From the IMG/VR virus record IMGVR_UViG_3300046385_000014, positions 1-41,418 of that record: DNA of 41,418 nucleotides. One strand, 5' to 3'. Shown here in pieces: positions 20,235 through 28,581 of the stretch (position 1 is the first letter of the stretch; each line of letters begins with the position of its first letter). A program made the translations under genes and the position numbers. Below the pieces are notes generated by a model that made no database searches, was not told where the DNA came from, and saw only the letters and a list, made by a program, of their open reading frames with translations. The stretch comes from a virus.

Positions 20235-21704
20235 TCACACCACAATATAAAGAGTGTTTGCGTCAGGGGAGCCTGGTAGGGCAGAAACAATTTCAACCGT
20301 TACCAACCCACCAGCAAGCGTTGTTGCCCCAGCAGGCCCTGTGGCTCCTGTAGGCCCAGCAGGCCCAGTCGGTCCTGTAGAACCTGTAGCTCCTGCCGGG
20401 CCAGTTGCGCCTGTGGCGCCTGTCGGTCCTTGAGGGCCTTGAGGCCCCGTAGCTCCTGTCGGCCCTGTAGCGCCAGTCGCTCCTGCTGGACCTGTTGGAC
20501 CTGCAGCTCCTGTGAAGCCGCCATAGACTGCCACCTCAAGGGAATCCCCTGCGGAAGCTCCTGTGGTCAGCGTTATGGCCGTGCCACTGGTTGCCGTATA
20601 GTCATCCCCACGAACGAGCTTCACGCCGTTCAGGTAGACGTTCTCATACCCAACAGCGTAGGTGACCGTGAAGACTGTCTGTCCTGCTGTGGCGGTGAAT
20701 GCTGTAGAGACATAGCCCACGACCTGGTTTGCGATTGCCGCAGCGCTGGCAGCGGAAGTGGCAGCACTCGTTGCACTTGCAGCCGCCGCTACTGCATTGG
20801 TGGTACTGCTTGAGGCGTTTGTAGATGCAGAGGATGCACTCGCGGCTGCTGCAGATGCGCTTGTGGCTGCTTCACTTGCCTTGGTTGTGGCAGTGGTTGC
20901 CGCTGTTGCTGCGGTAGAAGCGGAGGTGGCTGAAGATGCGGCTGAGGATGCTGCACCGGAGGCGCTCGTAGCAGCAGCACTTGCAGAGCTGGCCGCAGAT
21001 GCGGCGCTCGCCGAAGCAGAAGCCGCTGCGGCCTCTACAGCCTCCACGCTATCCGTGATGTTTTCAATCTGGTCGATGTTGTCTGCAAGGGCCTGGATAG
21101 ATTCAATGTTATCTGCAACAGCTACAATCTTACTCGTCCCAGATGTGGGGTTGGTATCGACGGGACTGGTGATCAGTCCGAAGTCTGTAGCGGTCCCTGT
21201 GACAACACCTAGATCAGAGCCAACGATTGCAATTGCATCCTTCGCAGAGGCTACCACAGCAACTGCAGGGTACTCATAGTCCAAGGTTCCCTTAACGACA
21301 GCCTCATCAGCCGCAATGGCTGGTGCAAGGTTGCCTAGGCGTTTGCCTTGACCATCCCAGCGACCAGTTGGGTCCGAGCTGATTGTTTCCGCTACGGCAT
21401 CGTCAGTCTCCTGAGCGATATACAGGTCGAACGTAGAGAGGAGGTCGAGGTCTCGCTCAAGTAGGATAGAGCCGTCAGTGAAGTTCACTGGGGCAATACC
21501 CTTAGGGGTCACCCTCTTGATCTCAATAATAGAACCAGAGACAGGCGTGGGGTAGATTGTTACGGTGTTCGCATTGAGGAACTCGAAGACAGCATCTGCC
21601 GAATCTACCTTGACCTTAACGTGGTCGGAACTAATGTATTGAAATCCAAAGGTGTAGTTGGCAGTTGTGCCATTTCCGGTGTACCGGACGTAACTGTAGG
21701 CCAC
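20235..21704 (-). CDS. Tail fibre protein, gp17-like N-terminus with collagen-like region
   Basis: A 489-aa protein from GTG 21704, which has GGAG six bases upstream; a TTG at 21716 is less likely. Residues 1-140 match the T7 tail-fibre attachment domain ([35 protein letters not shown]). A long Ala/Ser-rich heptad-like stretch (about 225-325) is a coiled-coil shaft. A small domain with [20 protein letters not shown] follows. The C-terminal part has roughly 20 Gly-X-Y triplets ([19 protein letters not shown]), a collagen-like trimeric rod, before a short cap. It ties the other adhesins to the tail. Confidence 0.93.
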   Translation of the reverse strand: MAYSYVRYTGNGTTANYTFGFQYISSDHVKVKVDSADAVFEFLNANTVTIYPTPVSGSIIEIKRVTPKGIAPVNFTDGSILLERDLDLLSTFDLYIAQETDDAVAETISSDPTGRWDGQGKRLGNLAPAIAADEAVVKGTLDYEYPAVAVVASAKDAIAIVGSDLGVVTGTATDFGLITSPVDTNPTSGTSKIVAVADNIESIQALADNIDQIENITDSVEAVEAAAASASASAASAASSASAAATSASGAASSAASSATSASTAATAATTATTKASEAATSASAAAASASSASTNASSSTTNAVAAAASATSAATSAASAAAIANQVVGYVSTAFTATAGQTVFTVTYAVGYENVYLNGVKLVRGDDYTATSGTAITLTTGASAGDSLEVAVYGGFTGAAGPTGPAGATGATGPTGATGPQGPQGPTGATGATGPAGATGSTGPTGPAGPTGATGPAGATTLAGGLVTVEIVSALPGSPDANTLYIVV

Positions 21705-21722
21705 TAAATTCTCCAAAAGAAA

Positions 21723-21744
21723 CCCCTAGGGTAACACCTAGGGG
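21723..21744 (-). terminator. Intrinsic terminator between gp16-like gene and tail fibre
   Basis: CCCCTAGG (21723-21730) and CCTAGGGG (21737-21744) form a perfect 8-bp stem with a six-base loop; on the minus strand TTTCTTTT follows. It sits just before the fibre ribosome site, so it may set the fibre level or separate transcripts. Confidence 0.65.
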
Positions 21745-21754
21745 ATGTAGTTAT

Positions 21755-24700
21755 TTACTGCGGTTGCTGAATATCAAAGAGGCCAGCTTTGGCTTTGGCT
21801 CGATACTGAATCACAGACTCAATCTGATCGTTGATGGCTTCACCCTCGTCCATTCGGAGTTTGGCGAAGGCAGCTTCTTGCAACTGACCAATGACTCTCT
21901 GCATTGCTGCAGCCTTGGCTCCCTTTTCGGCAAATGTACCGTCAGGAAGGTTCGACTTAGCGAGTTGGTAGAGAGGAACTTCAGGGTTCAACGCCCGATA
22001 GTTCTCTTGCCACACGTCATACAGGGTCCGTTTGCCGTCCTTGGCGACCACCGTGCGAAGATCCAGGTCTCCGAGGCTCTTGTGCTGCACTGGTGCCTTG
22101 AATGTTGCCCCGGTAACCCGAGACAGACGATCCATTTCAACCATGACAGCTTGAGATTCCTCAGACATTCCCTTGGTCCGCTCTTCAACCGAGGCTGTAG
22201 AGAAGATGTTCCACAAAGTTCCGGTGTCGGAGGGTCTGCGGACGTTCCCGAGGGGGTCATAGGCCATGGAAGTCTTCACACCGGGGATGCTAGTCCCCAA
22301 TGAACGGGCCAGTTTCTCATCGACCATCTGCCAGAAGTCTGCAGGATCTCGAATACCGGGGTCGTGGTCCTTAGCAATCTTGTGGAGTGTGTTGGGAACC
22401 AGCAAGAACATCTTCTCGCCCATGAACTTCAGCCATTTGTCTTCGTGCTTCTCGATGTCCTCAGCGTTCGTGAAGATCTCTGCGGTCATCCGTGCGCCTG
22501 TCACCAAGTTGGCGTCCTTGATTGCGGTTAGCACAGCAGCGAGACCCACATTGACGTGGGAGTATGCCTTCTCAATCAGGCTGTCATCGATCTCCTCACC
22601 CTGAGCCTGCTTCAGGCGCAGCTTATCGGCCCTCTCCAAGGCGTTGATCATGATCTTCACCGGGGTGGCGATAGGATCAAACAACTTGTAGGACCAAGTG
22701 GAGCCATCAGACATCTTGATTGTGTAGGGTGCCTGCAGAGGACCATCAATACGGTTTCGTTGCTGCTTGAAATCACCATAGGCTCCATCGCCTGTGATCC
22801 TGCCCTGAGCATACAGCGACAGGACAGCACCAGCGATTGCCAGCGAGGTCATGGATTCAGCCTGAGCTTTCACCTGACGGGCCATACCGTTCTTACCCGC
22901 AAGATCATTCAAGAAGTTGGGGGCAAGGAGCTGTAAGCCTGGGGTCAAACGAACCCCCTCCTCAAAGACTCGGATGGGTGTTCTGAAGAACAACTGTCCA
23001 GTCACCAAGGCCCACGAGGGGACAGCCTTAGCGCCCTTCTCATAGAGCTGGGCGATCTTGGAGGCACCACCTTCACCAGAGAAGTCCCGCTTGTAGAGAA
23101 GGTCTCGCACGTAGGCCAAGGCTTCCTCGTCGGTCCCCTTACGGAGAGCGTCAGGATTGCGCATAGCTTCACGCTCAACCCAGTCCCAGAGTTCATCACC
23201 AGTGAGACCCTTATTCACACCCTTGTTGATCAGGGGTTGAACAAGATCATCACCCTTCTCAGCACTACGGGATGCAGCGACAGCCGTCTCAGAGGCTTCC
23301 TTGATGAAGGCATTCAGGGCATCGCCCTTCAGTCCCTTCTCAGCGCCTTCCATAGCTGCCTCAGATGCCGCCTTACCGGAGACAAAGCTGTCATAGGCCA
23401 TGCGTGAGAGGAACTCGTCGGAGGCGTTCAGGACTCGTGGCAGGAAGCGAATAGCTCCAGCAGGAACCCACTTGAAGAACTTGTTGGTGTCGCTCAGGGC
23501 CAGATCACCTTCCACCAGACGGGTGCCGTCTCGTGTCAGGAGGGATTGCTCTAGGCGGTAGGCAGTCCTTGCAGCAGCAATGGCTCCACCGAAGGATGAA
23601 CGCATGGCTGAGTAGGAAGCCCCGAGTTCAGCACGAGCTGCCTTCTCGAAGGAGTTCCCGAAGACGAACTTCAAGGCAGGAGTGATCAGCGTCTTGATGG
23701 CTGAGGAGACAAAGTTGAGCTGGACAGTGGTGGCTGTGAACACGTTAGAGATCGCTGTCTCTTTGAGTTTATCCACAAAGCCTGCACTGCCTGGGGCAAT
23801 TGCTTCCCCCATCGCTTCCCTCTCACGGCGCATCTGGACAGCCAGTTTAGCGGCTCCCTCGATGTCCCCAGCTTCCTGAGCTGCCTGGATCTTGCTCTCG
23901 TACTCACCGACAACCTTCTGGACAGCAGCTTCTTGATCCGCCTTAGCGACCACCTCAGCCCACACAGGGAGTGCCTGTTCACGGGTGAGGCCCTGCTCTT
24001 CCATGATGGATTCGACAGTGATCTTGCTGGTCGATGCACCGCCATTGCGGCGATCATTCAAGATCGTACCGGCCATAGAGCCTGCAGCGTCATCAGCCAA
24101 TCCAGGAGTAGCCAATCGGTCCAGCAACCCGTCAACCTTAGCGGTCAGCTCAGCCAGCTTGGCCCCCTCTTCAGGAGTCCTGTTGGCCTTCCCGAGGAGA
24201 GCATCACGCTCCTTAATCCCTTCAGCAGCTTCCCGCTTCAGATCCCCGTTGAACATGCGCAGAGCGTTATCAACCACTCGTCGCTGCTCAGGGTGGAAGG
24301 CTCCTGTACGGAGTTGCTCCAAGGCCTGAGGGAGCTGGTCTGGTGGAAGATCCTTCAGATCCTGAACCATAGGTGCTGCGAGTTTCTCGACATCAGCCTT
24401 GGTGACTGCAGCTACAGGTTCCCCGTTGACACGAGTAGTTCGCATCCCGGTGTTCTCAACCCCAGGAACCTTGATGATAGGCTCGTCCACCCCCTTCATA
24501 TCAGGGGTCACCTGATCGGCAGGCAATCGGCCATCCTGCTGTCGTCCGGGGGCTGCTACAGATTCTGGAGGGGTAGTACCGCCCGGTGCGTTAGAGGCTG
24601 CTGTAGGGGCCTCTGGGACCGTTGCAGGTGCTTCAGGAGCGGCAGCAGCGGCAGCAGTAGTGCTGGCCTTAGAGGCAGCAGCCCCATCCTCCTTAGTCCC

Positions 24701-25990
24701 CTTGAACATATCTCGGAGTTCACCAAAGGCCTTCCCCACATAGGGGCTTGCCTTTGACGCTATGACATCCATGCCCGTGCCGAGGACCAGACCAGAGGCG
24801 GCACCAATGCCCACATCAACAGCGGTCTTACCTGCAGAGATCTCTTCACGACGACCTGCGGAGACTTCGACACCCTGCTTGATGACACTCTGGGCACCAC
24901 CGTAGACCGCACCTTCCATACCTGCGACAACGCCTGTACGGACAGCGCCAGTGACGATGGCATCCTTGGTAGCCTCAATCATGGACCGCTGGACGACCTG
25001 CTTTGCAGCCTCCTTCGCAGCGTTTCGAGCGGCCATCTTGGCAGCGAAACCAAGGCCGAGTGTGCCTACGCCAACAAGGTTCAGAGGATCGGTGACGATA
25101 CCTTTGGCAGCACGTCCAGCTCCCTCCATGGAGAACTGTGTGTTGTCATAGCTATCGAGCATGTAGAGGAAAGCCTCCTTCTGCTCTTGCGAACCTTTGG
25201 ACACCTGATAGGCGATCTGGGCCATCGACACTGTGTTGAAGTTGAAGTTGCCCATGGAGTCCTTACCCCACTCAGCAAGGTCACTCTGGCTCTTGCCCTC
25301 GTAAGGCTTCTTCTCCCAGAGTTCGTACAGAAGGGCAGATGCCTTCAGCCAGTCAGGATCAGCATTGAGGGACTTAGGGTCGATGTCTTTGCGGACATTG
25401 GCGAACGGTTTGTAGCTGCTACCAGCCGGAGCTGCCTGCCCATTGAGAGCAGCCAAGGACCACTCCATGGTCTTCTTGGGTTGGTTGTAGGGTGAGCTAG
25501 GGAGGGACGCCCAGATGTTACCGAGCTTGTTGATAGCCCCTTCCCAGTTCCCACTGTCCACATCGGCCAAAGCACCCTTGCGGCGGATCAGCTCCAAGGC
25601 GATCTTGTCCTGGCTCTCCTTAGAGAAATCCGTGACACCCAGCTTTGGAGCGACATCACGATAGGTGGTGCCTGTGATCTGATAGCGACCCGCTGCAGTG
25701 CTGGGGCCGTCACCTGTAACCACACCAACCACGCCGGGGTGCTTGGAGAAATCGGTGAAGCGCTTGCCACCAACGATCACGTCATAGTCGGCACCCTCTG
25801 CCTTAGCGAGGAAGCTGAGGAACCTCTGACGGTTCTGCTCAGGGGTTCCTGCAGGGGCAGTTGCTGCAGGTGCGGCTTTAGGAGCATCCATGGCCCAAGC
25901 AGGGACAGCAGGAGTGGTTGACTCAGTTGCCCATGCTGGTGCTGCCTGTGGAGCATCCTCAGTTGCCCACGAGGGAGCGGTAGTAGCCAT
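21755..25990 (-). CDS. Giant internal virion protein (T7 gp16 position) with lambda-endolysin-like GH104 transglycosylase domain
   Basis: A 1,411-aa protein, the largest gene. Residues 1-45 hold three imperfect PxWAT/PAWAM repeats. Residues 52-180 resemble lambda R endolysin (GH104): RQRFLSFLAKAEG with E65 as the likely catalytic residue, YDVIVGGKRFTDF, STAAGRYQITGT, and GNIWASLPSS. The middle holds Ala/Pro-rich linkers and long helical regions; the C-terminus has RMTAEIFTNAEDIEKHEDKW and later segments like the T7 gp16 channel core. It is ejected into the cell, where the lytic domain locally opens the murein and the rest forms the trans-envelope conduit with gp14 and gp15. T7 gp16 is 1,318 aa but uses an SLT-type lysozyme. 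Confidence 0.93.
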   Translation of the reverse strand: MATTAPSWATEDAPQAAPAWATESTTPAVPAWAMDAPKAAPAATAPAGTPEQNRQRFLSFLAKAEGADYDVIVGGKRFTDFSKHPGVVGVVTGDGPSTAAGRYQITGTTYRDVAPKLGVTDFSKESQDKIALELIRRKGALADVDSGNWEGAINKLGNIWASLPSSPYNQPKKTMEWSLAALNGQAAPAGSSYKPFANVRKDIDPKSLNADPDWLKASALLYELWEKKPYEGKSQSDLAEWGKDSMGNFNFNTVSMAQIAYQVSKGSQEQKEAFLYMLDSYDNTQFSMEGAGRAAKGIVTDPLNLVGVGTLGLGFAAKMAARNAAKEAAKQVVQRSMIEATKDAIVTGAVRTGVVAGMEGAVYGGAQSVIKQGVEVSAGRREEISAGKTAVDVGIGAASGLVLGTGMDVIASKASPYVGKAFGELRDMFKGTKEDGAAASKASTTAAAAAAPEAPATVPEAPTAASNAPGGTTPPESVAAPGRQQDGRLPADQVTPDMKGVDEPIIKVPGVENTGMRTTRVNGEPVAAVTKADVEKLAAPMVQDLKDLPPDQLPQALEQLRTGAFHPEQRRVVDNALRMFNGDLKREAAEGIKERDALLGKANRTPEEGAKLAELTAKVDGLLDRLATPGLADDAAGSMAGTILNDRRNGGASTSKITVESIMEEQGLTREQALPVWAEVVAKADQEAAVQKVVGEYESKIQAAQEAGDIEGAAKLAVQMRREREAMGEAIAPGSAGFVDKLKETAISNVFTATTVQLNFVSSAIKTLITPALKFVFGNSFEKAARAELGASYSAMRSSFGGAIAAARTAYRLEQSLLTRDGTRLVEGDLALSDTNKFFKWVPAGAIRFLPRVLNASDEFLSRMAYDSFVSGKAASEAAMEGAEKGLKGDALNAFIKEASETAVAASRSAEKGDDLVQPLINKGVNKGLTGDELWDWVEREAMRNPDALRKGTDEEALAYVRDLLYKRDFSGEGGASKIAQLYEKGAKAVPSWALVTGQLFFRTPIRVFEEGVRLTPGLQLLAPNFLNDLAGKNGMARQVKAQAESMTSLAIAGAVLSLYAQGRITGDGAYGDFKQQRNRIDGPLQAPYTIKMSDGSTWSYKLFDPIATPVKIMINALERADKLRLKQAQGEEIDDSLIEKAYSHVNVGLAAVLTAIKDANLVTGARMTAEIFTNAEDIEKHEDKWLKFMGEKMFLLVPNTLHKIAKDHDPGIRDPADFWQMVDEKLARSLGTSIPGVKTSMAYDPLGNVRRPSDTGTLWNIFSTASVEERTKGMSEESQAVMVEMDRLSRVTGATFKAPVQHKSLGDLDLRTVVAKDGKRTLYDVWQENYRALNPEVPLYQLAKSNLPDGTFAEKGAKAAAMQRVIGQLQEAAFAKLRMDEGEAINDQIESVIQYRAKAKAGLFDIQQPQ

Positions 25991-27615
25991 TAAGGTTCCC
26001 TTCCAAATGTACTAATGAATTTCTGACGGAACTGCGGATTCTTTTTCACGTAGTCGATGTCAGCTTGCGTTGGTGTTGGACGAGCTTGAGGTGCTGGAGT
26101 TCCTCGACCACTTGAGGTGTTGGCGGGTGGCGTTGCCTGACCTTTGGAACCTTGGAGCTGGCCCTGCATGAACGCTTCAGTGCGATCCACAGCCTTATCC
26201 ACGATGTCCTGCTTGGTGCGTCCTGTCGGCCACTTACCGTTCTCTTCGTAGTAGGCATTGAAGCCGTTACGAATAGACTGGTCATAGAGGTTGACCGTGC
26301 GACTGCGTAGGGTGGGACTCAAGACAACCATGGGGTTCTTAGAGGCTTCTTCCAGACTTGCACCAATGCGGGTTGAGTAGGCGCTCTTCACCATGTCGTC
26401 GTTCATGGCGATCATGCCCTCGACCAGTTTGGGAATCTCATTGACCAGCTTGTCGCGGTCACCTGGGTTCAGGTAAGGATTCTTCTGGGCTTCATCGATT
26501 AGCTGGTTCGTATCGACACCTTCCGTGGTTGCACGATTGAGGATAGACGAGCGAAGACGCTGGAGATTCCCAGAGCTTTCTGCAGCAGGACGACGAGGTG
26601 CCTCACGCATGGAGGTTGCGTACTGGTACAACTCTGGGTCGTTGATGTACTTGCTGGGATCGATGTCCCCACCCTTAGCCACTTGCTGAAGGATGGAGTT
26701 CTTGCCTGCACGGATTGTTTCCTCGCGTTGGTACGCTTGGATCTGTCGTTCCTTGCTGAAGTCCCCGAAGCGCATCTCAGTGATCTGAGCACGGGTCTTG
26801 CTGATTGCAGCCTTGGTTTCAGCGTTGAGGAATCGCTCTGGGATTTTCTCCAAGAGGGCAATGTTCCGATCACCAATGGCCTGCTTCACCACGGTCTCGA
26901 CAACCAACTCATTGCGGCGGACATTGCTGAGAGCCGAAGAGTTCTTCCAGACATCATCGAGTTGCATGAGGGCCTGGTCAGGGTTGTCCGACTTGATGGC
27001 ATCAATGACTTTCCCGGAGAAGTCTTTGGACTGAACCTCAATATGGTAAGCGTTGGATTGTGCCTGCCACTTGTTCTCAAAGGAGTTGATCTCCTTGTCG
27101 ATGGTTATCACCGCACCAGAGAGAAAGTGGCCGTTTTCCTTAGGGATCTTGGCGATAAGCTTGGCCCGCTCTTCTTTCAAGTAGGCTGTTCGTGCAGTTG
27201 GATCTTGGATCAGAGTGGCGTTGTTATTCACACCATCGATGATTGTTTGGACTTCCTTGCGGCCCCACTCAACCCCGAGACCATCGTTTGTTCGCGCATT
27301 GACTAATGTAGATGCTCCGGGAGCGACCGTCCCGGCCTGAACCCCGGTGATTGTGCCGTCACCCAACTCCTTCTTCGCCTGTTCGATAAACGCAGGAACC
27401 TTCATGGTGTCCAAGATCTCCTTGCGGCGCTCTTCGGACTTCCGATCTTCCATCATTTTGTCAAGCAAGGGAGTCGTCTTACCCAAGGCCTCAGCCAGTC
27501 GGTAAGCTCCAGAATCCCGAGGATCGAAGCGAGCCTGTTCCGTTTGAATGTTCGGGGCCGCTACGGTCTGCAGTGCCTCAGCACGGGGGTCGTACCCCAC
27601 TTGAACTCGTGGCAT
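25990..27615 (-). CDS. Internal virion protein (T7 gp15 position)
   Basis: A 541-aa, largely helical protein that starts PRVQVGYDPRAEALQTVAAP, a common opening for T7-like gp15 proteins, and is rich in Lys/Glu/Gln helices throughout. A Pro/Gly linker (PPANTSSGRGTPAPQARP) precedes the last 25 residues. In T7, gp15 forms part of the inner core and, after ejection, the periplasmic tunnel for DNA. The T7 protein is 747 aa, so this one is shorter. The start lies 12 bases after the gp14-like gene and the stop overlaps the gp16-like start (TAATG). The assignment rests on order, composition and N-terminus. Confidence 0.85.
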   Translation of the reverse strand: MPRVQVGYDPRAEALQTVAAPNIQTEQARFDPRDSGAYRLAEALGKTTPLLDKMMEDRKSEERRKEILDTMKVPAFIEQAKKELGDGTITGVQAGTVAPGASTLVNARTNDGLGVEWGRKEVQTIIDGVNNNATLIQDPTARTAYLKEERAKLIAKIPKENGHFLSGAVITIDKEINSFENKWQAQSNAYHIEVQSKDFSGKVIDAIKSDNPDQALMQLDDVWKNSSALSNVRRNELVVETVVKQAIGDRNIALLEKIPERFLNAETKAAISKTRAQITEMRFGDFSKERQIQAYQREETIRAGKNSILQQVAKGGDIDPSKYINDPELYQYATSMREAPRRPAAESSGNLQRLRSSILNRATTEGVDTNQLIDEAQKNPYLNPGDRDKLVNEIPKLVEGMIAMNDDMVKSAYSTRIGASLEEASKNPMVVLSPTLRSRTVNLYDQSIRNGFNAYYEENGKWPTGRTKQDIVDKAVDRTEAFMQGQLQGSKGQATPPANTSSGRGTPAPQARPTPTQADIDYVKKNPQFRQKFISTFGREP

Positions 27616-27627
27616 ATTTTTCCTTGA

Positions 27628-28131
27628 TTAAGTTCCCCACCACTTTGCCTCTTTACCCGCCTGCCCAATTTTCAGGGCGGCGCTAAAGTAGTCAGGCATT
27701 GCAGGGGTTTTAAGTTGGTTGATCTGGCTGGCGGCGTTGATGCCGATATTCTCACGCTGATTGTTGATTGCCATCTCAGCGTTCTCATAGTTAGTCGTGA
27801 CGGCATTGGTGAACCGCCCACTCTTGCTACTCAGGTCACCCATGAGAGCATCTACAGAAAGACCGGAGACTCCGTTCTCCCCTGCAGACACAGTTGCCGT
27901 AGCCTCTGCAGCCCTCTTGGAGAGGTTGTTCTCTTCGAGCTTCTGCATAGCGCCTTCACGCTGCTGCATGTGCATGGCGTTCGTCTGGTTGACGTTAGCC
28001 GCCATGGCTCTCATGGAGTTCTCGTACTGGCGCTGGTTAGCTGCTGACTGCGCATCTGCGGCTTGCTGCTGCGCAACCAACGAGGCAACCGAGCTGGCAA
28101 CCGTCAGGGCCGCAATTACTGGAGGGCACAT
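27628..28131 (-). CDS. Internal virion protein (T7 gp14 type)
   Basis: A 167-aa protein beginning MCPPVIAALTVASSVASLVA followed by a Gln/Ala-rich helix, the same build as T7 gp14 (MCW start, hydrophobic helix, then QAxxxxAAxQ repeats). The remainder is Asn/Ala/Glu-rich coiled helix. After ejection gp14 forms the outer-membrane pore for DNA entry. T7 gp14 is 196 aa. The start overlaps the gp13-like stop by 16 bases. Confidence 0.88.
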   Translation of the reverse strand: MCPPVIAALTVASSVASLVAQQQAADAQSAANQRQYENSMRAMAANVNQTNAMHMQQREGAMQKLEENNLSKRAAEATATVSAGENGVSGLSVDALMGDLSSKSGRFTNAVTTNYENAEMAINNQRENIGINAASQINQLKTPAMPDYFSAALKIGQAGKEAKWWGT

Positions 28132-28529
28132 TTTTCTTTTGCCTTATAAAATTCAATGAAGAACTCACCGTCAGGCCCCATCTGCTGAGGGACTTTGAAG
28201 TCGAACCCCAGCCACTTGAGCCATCGGATGTGTTCCGTATTCTTTGTCCACGCAATGTTGTGGAGGTAGGTGAAGCCCTTAGACATCTCCTCAAGGTAAC
28301 CCTTGCACCCCCTCACGAAAGGCTTTCGGATTTCCTTGAGAAGGTCTGAGGCCAGCATCCATGGGACACCAACCTCACCCTTGGTTCCGCCGATCCCAAA
28401 CATGGCTACCACCCTACCGTCCAACAGAACGGTTTGGCAGTCAAAGCCCCCAAGGAAGCCTCCACGGAGAGCTTCCGCAGGGGTCACTCTGGCTAGGTGC
28501 CAGATCTCATCCTTGTCTTCCTGACGCAT
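28116..28529 (-). CDS. gp13-like protein with acetyltransferase-like fold
   Basis: At least 137 aa from ATG 28529. The pattern VVAMFGIGGTKGEVGVPWML, later YLHNIAWTKNTEHIRWLKWLGF, and a final FFIEFYKA strand is that of GNAT-like phage proteins in the T7 gp13 slot, where T7 gp13 (138 aa) aids virion core assembly. The reading frame upstream of the ATG encodes VRRSRLRDVAELSVT, which looks like a GNAT N-terminus, so the real start may be a non-ATG codon (GTG at 28535, or one close to the gp12 stop at 28582). The ejected-core role is by analogy with T7. Confidence 0.82.
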   Translation of the reverse strand: MRQEDKDEIWHLARVTPAEALRGGFLGGFDCQTVLLDGRVVAMFGIGGTKGEVGVPWMLASDLLKEIRKPFVRGCKGYLEEMSKGFTYLHNIAWTKNTEHIRWLKWLGFDFKVPQQMGPDGEFFIEFYKAKEKCALQ

Positions 28530-28581
28530 GGTCACACTGAGTTCTGCGACATCCCTGAGGCGAGACCTGCGGACTGCGATA

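Noticed and set aside
20300-20500. CRISPR-like or satellite repeat array from the regular pattern
   Set aside because: The periodicity is in 9-base units encoding Gly-X-Y triplets of the collagen-like fibre region, not spaced identical repeats.
23933-24757. 274-aa plus-strand open frame inside the gp16-like gene
   Set aside because: Shadow of the long minus-strand gene; composition is Ser/Leu/Arg-heavy, as expected from reading that gene backwards.
28010-28110. GGTTGC words on the minus strand as extra promoters
   Set aside because: They lie in an Ala/Val-rich coding repeat of the gp14-like gene and lack the CAATTGG half of the motif.
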